Shown: piece by piece, positions 47,410 to 55,070 of the stretch | How the letters are laid out: each line of letters begins with the position of its first letter | Numbering within the stretch: the first letter of the stretch is position 1 | Assembly: GCF_030408435.1 (NCBI RefSeq) | Contig: NZ_CP047046.1 | Span: 602,572-666,571, forward strand | Source of the DNA: Corynebacterium auriscanis | GTDB taxonomy: Bacteria > Actinomycetota > Actinomycetes > Mycobacteriales > Mycobacteriaceae | Direction of reading: 5' to 3' | Length of the DNA: 64,000 nucleotides | The notes under the pieces: generated by a model | Told to the model about the DNA's origin: nothing | Databases searched by the model: none | The model's input: only the letters and a program-made list of their open reading frames with translations | Made by a program: the position numbers and the translations under genes

Positions 47410-47784
47410 GGGGTCGATTTGGTTTCGACTTCGTGCATTGAGCCAGGGGAAGCGTGCCGGTGCAGGTAGGAGACCACCGTTAAGCGTCGCTACAAACCTA
47501 TAAGCGCCGAGAACACTCAGCGCGACTACGCCCTCGCTGCCTAAATACAGCGACCGCGTGTCTGTCAGTCCGGGATGGTCCCTGTCCCGGGTACTGGCAT
47601 CGACTTAAGGGGCTTGCTGCATCATCTAGTTGCTCGGGTGATGCGGGACTTCTAGGGCAACTGGGCCCGTCATCCAGACCTGTTCGTGGGATCTGGAGGG
47701 CCGAGTAGAGATAAGGCGCGAACTGCGCACGGAGAAGCCCTGGCGAGGTCGCGAAGGACCCGGGTTCAATTCCCGGCGGCTCCA
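47410..47784 (+). ncRNA. ssrA: Transfer-messenger RNA
   Basis: Rescues stalled ribosomes with SmpB and tags the nascent chain. The 5' end GGGGTCG pairs with CGGCTCC at the 3' end to form the acceptor stem, followed by A; the T-arm is CCGGGTTCAATTCCCGG. The tag reading frame starts at GCC 47506 and reads AENTQRDYALAA, stopping at TAA 47542-47544, similar in its last residues to the C. glutamicum tag. CCA is not encoded. The 3' end is duplicated at 50692-50775, marking an integration site. Confidence 0.96.
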
Positions 47785-47795
47785 CTGAACACTTT

Positions 47796-47824
47796 CCCCA
47801 GTCCGTTTCCGGGCTGGGGTTTTG
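47796..47824 (+). terminator. ssrA terminator
   Basis: CCCCAG...CTGGGG stem followed by TTTTG. The same terminator occurs in the downstream repeat (50728-50756), and a similar one follows tRNA-Ala. Confidence 0.9.
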
Positions 47825-47847
47825 TTGTGTCTGTGCAGGTGGGCAAG

Positions 47848-49498
47848 TTCTAGTGATCGTGGAAACACCTGACTTCGTGTGAGGTGTTGTCTTGGAGTCT
47901 CGGTGGGACCCGGATTCTGTTGTGGTCGAACGTTTTTGTAGTTTGATGCAGGCAGGAAGCTCTGTTCGTGCTGCCGCTGTCAGCGTCGGGTTGCCTCATT
48001 CTGTGGCGTATCGGCTTGCCCGGCAGTTGGACGTGGAAGTTCGACGATATCGTGTTACGTCATCGGAGGATTCAGAGCGTATCAGCCAGTTGTGGCTTGC
48101 TGGTTGGGCGCCGATGGATATTGCTCGTCAATGCAAGGTCAACTCGAGCGTGGTCTATCGGATCGGTATTGAACTGGGCTTGTGGAAACGCAACCCGCAT
48201 GGACGACGAGCTGCCGCAACCACCAGACGCTGCGGGTACCTACAGCTTAGAGTCAATGCGTTAGGGCGCAAGGATGCTGCATCGGTGTGTGGCATCAATC
48301 AACGTGATGCTCTGGATATCGACAAAGGTCTGATCAAACTGGGCAGACAGCGCGTAGCGTTTGAACCCGATGGGCCCGATAAAGCACTGTATAACCGGCT
48401 CATGCAGGTTCTTGAGTATGTAGACGGCCGACAGTCACTACCTATTGCTATCGTGCCCCAGGCTCGTATTGATCAGCGCATATCACCGCGGTATCTCAGC
48501 ATTGAAGAACGTGAGCTTATTTCTGATGTGCATCATCAGGGAGTAGGAGTGCGTGCCATAGCCCGCCGGTTGAACCGCTCACCCGGCACTATCAGCAAAG
48601 AGCTACGCCGTAACCAAGATGACTTTGGTCTGTATTTGCCCACTCATGCTCATCGCAAATCAGTGCTTCGGAGATTCCGGCCCAAAAAACGCAAGATCGA
48701 CTCCGTGCCGGCTCTATGGCCAACGGTTATGGATATGCTGCGTGAGAAGCTTTCTCCGGAGCAGATTGCTGGACGGTTGCGTAAAGATCATCCCGGCGAT
48801 GACACTATGCACGTGTGTACTGAAACCATCTACCAAGCTTTGTTCTTCCAGGCCAAAGGCGAGTTGAAGAAAGAAATCGCATCATGCCTGCGCCAAGGAC
48901 GCACAGTGCGCAAACCGCGCGGGCAACGTATTGCCAGGAACCGATTCATCGATCCGATGGTGATGATTTCGGACCGGCCTGCCGAGGTCGAAGACCGAGC
49001 TGTGCCAGGGCACTGGGAAGGCGACCTGATACTAGGCAAAGGAAACAAGTCCGCTATCGGAACTCTCGTCGAACGAACTACCAGGTATGTGATGTTGCTG
49101 CATCTTCCTGATAGCCATGACGCTGTCGCTGTCAGAAACGCCTTAGTCAAGGCCATAGGCACTCTTCCCAATCACCTCAAAGGATCGTTGACCTGGGATC
49201 AAGGAAGTGAGATGGCAGGACACAAATCCTTTTCAGTCGCCACAGACTGCCCAGTGTACTTCTGTGACCCGGGATCGCCGTGGCAACGCGGTACCAACGA
49301 AAACACCAATGGGCTACTGCGACAATACTTCCCGAAAGGAACCGACTTAAGCGTTCACACCGAACACGACCTGGAATTCGTAGCAATGCAGCTTAACCGG
49401 CGTCCCCGCAAAACACTCGACTTCGACACTCCAGCAGAACGAATGGCCGCCCTGCTAGGGTTATCAGAAATATAGGATGTGTTTCCACGACCGCAAGA
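47848..49498 (+). mobile_element. IS30-family insertion sequence
   Basis: About 1.65 kb bounded by 21-bp imperfect inverted repeats, TTCTNGNGNTCGTGGAAACA at 47848 inward and its complement ending at 49498, with 12 perfect inner bases TCGTGGAAACAC. It encodes one transposase. It begins 4 bp after the left ssrA repeat. I see no clear target-site duplication. Confidence 0.85.
47892..49475 (+). CDS. IS30-family transposase
   Basis: A 527-residue DDE transposase, longer than the usual 320-400 residues of IS30 because of about 200 residues of N-terminal helix-turn-helix material (two HTH-like segments near 20-50 and 65-90). The IS30 HTH is at about 205-240 (LSIEERELISDVHHQGVGVRAIARRLNRSPGTISKELRRN). 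Catalytic residues: D in HWEGDLILG, D in LTWDQGSEM, E in GTNENTNGLLRQYFPKG. No frameshift is seen, so it is probably active. Confidence 0.92.
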   Translation: MESRWDPDSVVVERFCSLMQAGSSVRAAAVSVGLPHSVAYRLARQLDVEVRRYRVTSSEDSERISQLWLAGWAPMDIARQCKVNSSVVYRIGIELGLWKRNPHGRRAAATTRRCGYLQLRVNALGRKDAASVCGINQRDALDIDKGLIKLGRQRVAFEPDGPDKALYNRLMQVLEYVDGRQSLPIAIVPQARIDQRISPRYLSIEERELISDVHHQGVGVRAIARRLNRSPGTISKELRRNQDDFGLYLPTHAHRKSVLRRFRPKKRKIDSVPALWPTVMDMLREKLSPEQIAGRLRKDHPGDDTMHVCTETIYQALFFQAKGELKKEIASCLRQGRTVRKPRGQRIARNRFIDPMVMISDRPAEVEDRAVPGHWEGDLILGKGNKSAIGTLVERTTRYVMLLHLPDSHDAVAVRNALVKAIGTLPNHLKGSLTWDQGSEMAGHKSFSVATDCPVYFCDPGSPWQRGTNENTNGLLRQYFPKGTDLSVHTEHDLEFVAMQLNRRPRKTLDFDTPAERMAALLGLSEI

Positions 49499-49801
49499 AT
49501 CCGCCGGTGGGGACACTGGTAGCATATCACCTTAGGTAACATGGAATGACACTAAAACATGTTGTATTGGTCAAAGTCTGGTTAAACTTTGGTCAAACTT
49601 TGACCTACCCCACACTCACAGAAAGACCCCATGTACGCGACAAATAAATAGAGAGCACAGATCGCACTCGCAATCGGCTTGTCATTCAGAAGCAAAGATG
49701 TCCGATGACTGAAGAACATTAGTTTCTGAGAAGTATCATGAAGGTTCCGTTAACATGCTGGTGGGTTCAGACCCATACCGACCACCGCAATCTTTAGCCG
49801 A
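49499..49801. other. Island spacer with TTTGACC/GGTCAAA repeats
   Basis: AT-rich stretch with no gene. At 49569-49605, GGTCAAAGT and ACTTTGACC form an inverted repeat, with another GGTCAAAC and TTAAACTTTG between them. It may be a binding site for a regulator, or an iteron-like remnant. Confidence 0.5.
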
Positions 49802-50386
49802 ATGGAAACCGCTTTGCTCAAACGACTATTCTCAGCATTTATTGCCGTGGCCATTTCAACGGGGGGCGTGCAAGCAACTCAGGCCGCAACTCCTAGAAAC
49901 ACCTTCACTAGTGTCGCCAAGGTACAATCCGCGACCCCGCGACAAGCGACTTCTGCAGATGGCACCGTTACTCAAACAAACGATGTGCATGAGCAATTGG
50001 ATTCTGAACTGCAATACTTGTCCAAACTCTCGGCGGATGAACTGAAAAATGAACTCCAGTCACTCGAACGCAAGGACGGGGCAACAACACGGGTGGCGCC
50101 TCTCGTTATCGTGGCAGCAATTGGATGCGCGGTAGGAATCGGTGGCGCAGTGTTTACGAAGTCGTGGGAAGACCCCAATAGTGCGGTTTGGGCTCTCGCA
50201 GGTGTGCTCACCAGCTGCATTCCTGGTTCTCAGCAGGCCAAACTTGTCAAGGTTATTGTAAATAACAAACAAATGATTGCTACTGCTCTCAAAAGGTTGG
50301 AGCAGTCAGCCTTGCGGCCGCGATCCTTGGCGCAAATATCGTTCCTGTTGCGACTGCCCCTAAGAAGTAGATGGGGGCTAGCTTGA
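49802..50386 (+). CDS. Secreted hydrophobic protein, probably frameshifted
   Basis: The product starts with a signal peptide (LLKRLFSAFIAVAISTGGVQATQA). A polar segment (to about residue 95) and a hydrophobic part follow (APLVIVAAIGCAVGIGGAVF, then SAVWALAGVLTSCIPGSQQAKLVKVIVNNKQMIATALK). From the AAAA run at 50291-50294 the current frame turns into RLEQSALRPRSLAQ, which looks like out-of-frame sequence. The -1 frame reads KVGAVSLAAAILGANIVPVA and stops at 50370, immediately before the next gene's ATG. A single lost A is the simplest explanation. The pattern of signal, spacer and hydrophobic mature part recalls bacteriocin precursors, but I cannot assign a family. Confidence 0.55.
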   Translation: METALLKRLFSAFIAVAISTGGVQATQAATPRNTFTSVAKVQSATPRQATSADGTVTQTNDVHEQLDSELQYLSKLSADELKNELQSLERKDGATTRVAPLVIVAAIGCAVGIGGAVFTKSWEDPNSAVWALAGVLTSCIPGSQQAKLVKVIVNNKQMIATALKRLEQSALRPRSLAQISFLLRLPLRSRWGLA

Positions 50387-50688
50387 GCCTTAAAAAGGTC
50401 CTGTGGATTTGTGGAGGTGGTGCGACGCTGATCATGGCCGCTGGAAGCGGAGTCCATGGGGTGCTCAGCGTTGCTCTCTGCTTCATTGCTTTTGTAGCAA
50501 CAGTACGGTTCATTGCTTCAGATTCTGACCCGGCATGCGGAAACGTGGCCACTAGTGCGCTCGCGACGTGCGTGGCTGTTGGCATTTTCTTTCCATACGT
50601 CCTTCCCGTCGCATATATCGGCTACATTGCATGGACTTGGTTTTCGATTGAGTCCGATGATGAAGGCGTAACCACCGTGCTGAGATAA
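50371..50688 (+). CDS. Small membrane protein of the ssrA island
   Basis: A 105-residue protein with about three or four membrane segments (VLWICGGGATLIMAAGSG, VLSVALCFIAFVATVRFIA, ALATCVAVGIFFPYVLPVAYIGYIAWTWF) and an acidic C-terminus. Its ATG directly follows the stop of the restored frame of the upstream secreted-protein gene, so the two were built as a pair. An immunity or export partner is an inference from size, topology and position. No database family recognised. Confidence 0.55.
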   Translation: MGASLSLKKVLWICGGGATLIMAAGSGVHGVLSVALCFIAFVATVRFIASDSDPACGNVATSALATCVAVGIFFPYVLPVAYIGYIAWTWFSIESDDEGVTTVLR

Positions 50689-50691
50689 TCA

Positions 50692-50775
50692 CCGGGTTCA
50701 ATTCCCGGTTGCTCCACTGAACACTTTCCCCAGTCCGTTCCCGGGCTGGGGTTTTGTTGTGTCTGTGCAGGTGGG
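50692..50775 (+). repeat. Right copy of the ssrA 3'-end repeat (attR-like)
   Basis: 81 of 84 positions match 47760-47843. Two of the three differences fall in the acceptor stem (TT for CG), so this copy would not pair with the ssrA 5' end as well as the left copy does. It includes the terminator. Confidence 0.85.
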
Positions 50776-50915
50776 ACGCTGTAAAAGGATCTCTTTAGAT
50801 TCCATAGAGCTATAGGGCTGACGAGCTCAACCATAACGGCCGGGGGCCTGGAATAAAGATCCCACGATTCAAGTTGAGCCCTGTGGAAAATGATCGCTCA
50901 ACTGAAAGGCTTAGT

Positions 50916-51989
50916 GTGGCCACGCTATTCACCCCTGCAGAGGCAGGGGCATTGCATCTTCGCAACCGTGTGACAATGGCAGCGTTGACCCGCTCTCGGG
51001 CAGGCAAAGATGGAATTCCCACGGACATGCACGTGGAGTACTACACCCAACGCGCGAGTGCGGGATTAATCGTCACCGAAGGCACGAGTACCGGTGACGT
51101 AGGCAAAGCATTTGTGGGCCAACCCGGGATCCATACCGAGGAGCAACTCGCTGGATGGCGCCGAGTGGCGGATGCTGTGCACGCCTCCGGCGGCACGATC
51201 GTCATGCAGATCATGCACGGCGGACGGCTGACCTTGCCTTCGATCAACAACGGTGAGCAGTCGGTGGCGCCTAGCGCGATTGCCCCTGGGGTTACGCTGC
51301 ATGGCGCGAATGGGCGCGAGGAAGTCCCAAGCCCACGTGAGTTGGGTCGTGACGAACTCGACGGCATCGTTGCAGAATTCGTTACCGCTGCTCGGAACGC
51401 TGTCCAGGCGGGAATGGACGGCGTGGAGATTCACAGTGCAAATGGCTATCTGCTCCACCAGTTCCTAGCACCATCCGCCAACCATCGGACCGATGAATGC
51501 GGTGGTTCGGCCGACAACCGCGCGCGACTGGTGATTGAGGTCGTTCGGGCCGTCGCCCGCGAGATTGGCGCGGATCGCACTGCCCTGAGGATCTCTCCGC
51601 AACACAACGTGCAGGGTGCAATCGAAGACGATAGGGAACAGGCCGCGAAGACTTACGCTGCCCTACTCGCGGGAGTTTCGGATCTGGGATTGGCGTACCT
51701 GTCGATTCTGAACGTCGAAATCGACAGTCAGTTTGTCGCGGACCTGCGATCTCAGTTCGGGGGCTTCACCGTGCTCAACAGTGGATTCGGTGAGATGACG
51801 GAATTGGATGAAGCCCGCCGCATCGTGGAAGACGATCTCGCCGATGCAGTCGCGGTCGGACGATTGCTTATTGCCAACCCCGATCTTGTTAAGCGTTGGG
51901 AAAACGGATTGGAGCTCAACGTTCCCAACCCAGCGACGTTCTATACCCCAGGGGCTGAAGGCTATATCGATTACCCGTTTGCGGAGTAG
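50916..51989 (+). CDS. Old yellow enzyme-family NADH:flavin oxidoreductase
   Basis: A 357-residue FMN enzyme of the OYE/N-ethylmaleimide reductase type that reduces activated alkenes. It shows LFTPAEAGALHLRNRVTMAALTRSRA at the N-terminus, VMQIMHGGR, then DGVEIHSANGYLLHQFLAPSANHRTDECGGS, which binds FMN and substrate, and DAVAVGRLLIANPDL near the end. The frame is open to a TTG at 50874, but GAAAGG lies 6 nt before the GTG at 50916. First host gene after the island. Its 3' end is partly duplicated downstream. Confidence 0.9.
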   Translation: MATLFTPAEAGALHLRNRVTMAALTRSRAGKDGIPTDMHVEYYTQRASAGLIVTEGTSTGDVGKAFVGQPGIHTEEQLAGWRRVADAVHASGGTIVMQIMHGGRLTLPSINNGEQSVAPSAIAPGVTLHGANGREEVPSPRELGRDELDGIVAEFVTAARNAVQAGMDGVEIHSANGYLLHQFLAPSANHRTDECGGSADNRARLVIEVVRAVAREIGADRTALRISPQHNVQGAIEDDREQAAKTYAALLAGVSDLGLAYLSILNVEIDSQFVADLRSQFGGFTVLNSGFGEMTELDEARRIVEDDLADAVAVGRLLIANPDLVKRWENGLELNVPNPATFYTPGAEGYIDYPFAE

Positions 51990-52104
51990 AGCGGGCGTCC
52001 ACCACAGCTGGCTCGGGGAATCGTGGCGGTTCCCACAGTTGCCACTGGTCGGTGCTAGCAAGCCCTGGCCTACCGATTACCCGTTTGCAGAGTAGGGCGG
52101 GCGT
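51968..52104 (+). repeat. 31-bp duplication of the oxidoreductase gene end
   Basis: 51968-51998, covering the last codons and TAG, recurs at 52074-52104 with two mismatches; 75 bp lie between the copies. As at gltA, the extra copy lies outside the gene. Confidence 0.88.
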
Positions 52105-52243
52105 ACCTCGCATCTCTTGTAGCGCGGATAGCCCCCGGTACCGCCACCGCGAAGTAACGGTGCTGGTCTCAAGGCGGGCTCAACGGCAGGCTCAAGGAAG
52201 GCTCAACGGCGGGCGCTAACCGGCGCCCTTTTTCACAGGCACG

Positions 52244-53185
52244 TTACTTGTCGATCTTCGACCAGACGGCCCGCGCATCCTCGGAAGAAATCGAAGTATC
52301 GAATTCCTCCCGCAGCACCTTCTGCAGATCCTCGGGCCCCTCCAACTCGCGTTCCGTCGCCTCACCATCGGCAGGGCTGACTCGGAACTTCGCATTAGCG
52401 AGCGTGACCTTGGTGCCATCCAGACGGTAGCGGGCCAAAGCCAACATAGAAGTGAATATCGAGCTGGGGTGCGTAGCGGCCCACCAATTGGAATTTTCTA
52501 GGTCTGATTCCGCCAGAGGTGCCATGGAAAAACCGTAGACCCCAGAGAATGCATCGCCGTCGTTGTCAACGGGAGCGGAATCTTCGGCAGCTGGAGCACC
52601 GCCGTCGTCACCGCGATGCTCCTGGTGCGGTCGCGTCTCCAACACAAAGTTGATCCCCGGGACCTCGGTGAATTTCGTGGCACTTACTCTAGCGATACGG
52701 TGGTCGCCGTGGGGCGAATCCACAATAGGCCCAAAATCCTCCCCCTCTGAAGGAAGTGGCACGGGATGCAGGGGCGTTCCAGCTCCGAATCCCGGGTCAA
52801 CGAGAAATGAGGCTTCGCCATCGGTAACCAAGTTTGCCTGGTGCGTGTACGGCGAAGGATTCTCCACATTTTTCAGCAGTACACGCGCCAGTACGGGGCG
52901 CACTTCGAAACCCATTTCACGCATAGCTGTTCTAATCAGGGGAGCGTGCTCATGGCAATAGCCCGCCTCGTTGCGAATCACCATTTTGTCGAAAGCCTCA
53001 TCGGGGGTAATTCCCGGCGTTCGTCCCGATAAAACCTCGGTATTGCCAAAGGGCATCGCATTCGCATGTCGAGAAGGTAATTCGTGGAAGAAATTGCCGT
53101 CGAAAGTTGGGTCAGTTTCTTCATCCGCGGGGTTCAATCCCAGCTTGTGCAAGTAGGTGTGAAGGTCAAATGGCTCGGCTGCCAA
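52244..53185 (-). CDS. Arylamine N-acetyltransferase
   Basis: A 313-residue cytosolic acetyl-CoA-dependent transferase. The catalytic triad is C77 in RNEAGYCHEH, H115 in YTHQANLV and D130 in FLVDPGFG. In mycobacteria NAT acts in cholesterol and cell-wall lipid metabolism. The frame stays open to 53386, but AAAGGAG sits just before the TTG at 53185 and the NAT domain begins right after it, so I start there. The insert DGGAPAAEDSAPVDNDGD (about 245-262) is unusual and acidic. Confidence 0.88.
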   Translation of the reverse strand: MAAEPFDLHTYLHKLGLNPADEETDPTFDGNFFHELPSRHANAMPFGNTEVLSGRTPGITPDEAFDKMVIRNEAGYCHEHAPLIRTAMREMGFEVRPVLARVLLKNVENPSPYTHQANLVTDGEASFLVDPGFGAGTPLHPVPLPSEGEDFGPIVDSPHGDHRIARVSATKFTEVPGINFVLETRPHQEHRGDDGGAPAAEDSAPVDNDGDAFSGVYGFSMAPLAESDLENSNWWAATHPSSIFTSMLALARYRLDGTKVTLANAKFRVSPADGEATERELEGPEDLQKVLREEFDTSISSEDARAVWSKIDK

Positions 53186-53557
53186 TTGGTACTCCTTTGC
53201 GTTATGGATTGGTGAGTAACAGCACGCAAGACTTCTATTGGGTGCTGCCACGAGTGTTGCCATCCACGATAGGAGGTTGTTGTCTGATAAGCAGACTCGC
53301 GGGATCCGATTTTTCAGCGAGGCCGCTCTCACACCCCTAAATTGCCACGAGGGCCCGTTTCTATGCCTCGAAACGCACACGCCCACCGGTTCCGCCGGTT
53401 ATGCTTCTCGATTTGTGCCGCTCAAGGCATGCAGGAGTCGGCCGGCCGGGCCCGTTTGCCGCCTTTTTTCGCCGGAGGTTCGTAAGAACCGGTTGCGCCG
53501 GTTACGCTTCTCGATTCGTACCACTTAAGGCATGCAGGAGCCGGACGGCCGGGCCCG
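53186..53557. other. Intergenic region with a 103-bp-period duplication
   Basis: No gene seen. A 72-bp sequence at 53385-53456 recurs at 53488-53559 and the second copy runs into the stop codon of the ligase gene. Both end in CCGGGCCCGTT; a third GGGCCCGTTT stands at 53351. Confidence 0.6.
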
Positions 53558-53559
53558 TT
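53385..53559 (-). repeat. 72-bp direct repeat, period 103 bp
   Basis: 53385-53456 and 53488-53559 share ACCGGTT, CGCCGGTTAYGCTTCTCGAT, AAGGCATGCAGGAG and GGCCGGGCCCGTT blocks with few differences. The second copy covers the 3' end of the GCS2-type ligase gene, so this is again an echo of a gene end. Confidence 0.88.
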
Positions 53560-55048
53560 AGTCGATCTTGGTTGACCAGGTGTGCACGGGCTCGCCGGTC
53601 TGCTGGTTGTCTAAGTAGGCGGCCAACATGCGGGCAATTGCTTCCCGACGCCGCGGAGAATCCGGCTCAATATTGCTACCGCCGGTATTCGCCAGCGCGG
53701 TGAGTTGCCACGTGGCGCCATTCTGGCGGGACTTAGTGCGAGCACCAATGATGCCCAAGTAGGTATCAATGAGGTCCTTATCGACATCAAGTGATTCCAA
53801 CCCGCGGCGGGATTGCTCAAGAAGGTGATCCCGAACCAATTCGCTGACACTCACCTTGCCAACACGTGGCCACTTCATACGGGCGAACAACCCATCACGG
53901 GCGCCGGCATTGAAGTTGGCGTCGGCATCAGAGAAAGGAAGACGAGACCACACCGGGCGGGCCTGGTTGCTTAAGTACTTGACGAGGCCGTAGTAAAAGG
54001 CAGCATCAGCCACGATGTCAGCCGCAGTGGGCCCCGCAGGCAATAGCCGGTTTTCCACACGGATGTGCGCCTGCGGCGTGTTGGGATCGTAGATTGGCCG
54101 GTTCCAGCGCCAGACCGTGCCGTTTTGCAAGTTAAGGTAGTGCAGTGCCGGATTATTACCATTCATGATGGGGTTGCCGGCTTCTAGGCGTGCCTCAGGC
54201 AGCAGGGGAGAGAAGTACCGCACGTTTTCCTCGAACAGGTCAAACACGCTGGTAATCCAACGTTCCCCGAACCAAACTCGCGGGCGCACGCCCTGATTCA
54301 CCAGCTCGTTGGTGCGGGTATCGATGGATTGAGCGAACAGCGGAATGCGGGACTCGTGCCACAACTGATAACCCGCGAAGAGTGGAGAGTTCGCAGCTAC
54401 GGCTGCCTGAACACCCGCAATTGCCTGGGAAGCGTTCCACGCATCCGCGAAACGATTCGGCGCGACCTGCAAGTGTAACTGAATGGACGTACATGCGGAT
54501 TCTGGCGCGATGTCTTCAAAATCGTGCAGGTAACGGTCCTGGCGGGTGATATCGATCCGAACCAGTTCGCCACGTGCCTCCATAACCGCGTTGCTGAGAG
54601 CGCGGTAGCGATTCTCCTGAGTCATCCACGACGGATCGGAAAGGAATTCGGTGGTCAGGGTGGGCAGCGTGCCGATCATCGCTACATTGGCGCCGTGCTT
54701 GCGGGCAGCTGCGCGAGCCGTATCCAATCGCTGTTCCAACCCAGAGTGAAGCTTCTGCAAGCCGTCACCAGAGATCGACAGCGGGGGGTGATTCACCTCA
54801 ATATTGAAAGACCCGATTTCCGATTGGAACTCGTCGGAAAGGTCTTCCAGCACTTCCTTACCGACCTTGGCCGGCTGCATGTGCTCGTCAACAAGGTTGA
54901 GCTCGAGCTCCAGACCGATCGAGCCCTCATCCATGAACTCTGCCTCTTGGAGGTGGTGATCGAAAAGCTCCAAGTCGTGCAGAAGATTCTTGCGGTAACT
55001 TGTCCGTTGCTTCGGGGTGTATGTGTGTGATGAAACGGCGTCTCCCAT
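53558..55048 (-). CDS. Glutamate-cysteine ligase-like (GCS2 superfamily) protein
   Basis: A 496-residue ATP-grasp-like carboxylate-amine ligase related to glutamate-cysteine ligases. It has GSIGLELELNLVD near residue 40, FNIEVNHPPLSI, MIGTLPTL, and AHIRVENRLLPAGPTAAD. Corynebacteria make mycothiol, not glutathione, so a role in another gamma-glutamyl compound (for example the EgtA step of ergothioneine) is possible but unproven. The frame opens further up into the upstream gene; TATGCT lies 7 nt before the ATG at 55048, so I choose that leaderless-type start. Confidence 0.82.
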   Translation of the reverse strand: MGDAVSSHTYTPKQRTSYRKNLLHDLELFDHHLQEAEFMDEGSIGLELELNLVDEHMQPAKVGKEVLEDLSDEFQSEIGSFNIEVNHPPLSISGDGLQKLHSGLEQRLDTARAAARKHGANVAMIGTLPTLTTEFLSDPSWMTQENRYRALSNAVMEARGELVRIDITRQDRYLHDFEDIAPESACTSIQLHLQVAPNRFADAWNASQAIAGVQAAVAANSPLFAGYQLWHESRIPLFAQSIDTRTNELVNQGVRPRVWFGERWITSVFDLFEENVRYFSPLLPEARLEAGNPIMNGNNPALHYLNLQNGTVWRWNRPIYDPNTPQAHIRVENRLLPAGPTAADIVADAAFYYGLVKYLSNQARPVWSRLPFSDADANFNAGARDGLFARMKWPRVGKVSVSELVRDHLLEQSRRGLESLDVDKDLIDTYLGIIGARTKSRQNGATWQLTALANTGGSNIEPDSPRRREAIARMLAAYLDNQQTGEPVHTWSTKID

Positions 55049-55070
55049 GCAGGCAAGCATATCGCAGGGA

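Larger units (their letters stand above)
47760..50775 (+). mobile_element. Small genomic island bracketed by ssrA 3'-end repeats
   Basis: An 84-bp sequence at 47760-47843 (tmRNA T-arm, 3' end, terminator and downstream bases) recurs at 50692-50775 with three mismatches. Between the copies lie an IS30-family element, a frameshifted secreted-protein gene and a small membrane-protein gene. ssrA 3' ends are common integrase targets, so the repeats look like attL and attR. No integrase gene is present, so the island is a remnant or was moved by enzymes encoded elsewhere. Confidence 0.75.

Noticed and set aside
49755..50045. 96-codon frame overlapping the island secreted-protein gene
   Set aside because: Different frame from the signal-peptide reading; Pro/Arg-rich shadow.
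50230..50457. Slippery site for programmed frameshifting at the island gene
   Set aside because: CTCAAAAGG is not a good -1 heptamer and no downstream structure is obvious; a one-base loss is simpler.
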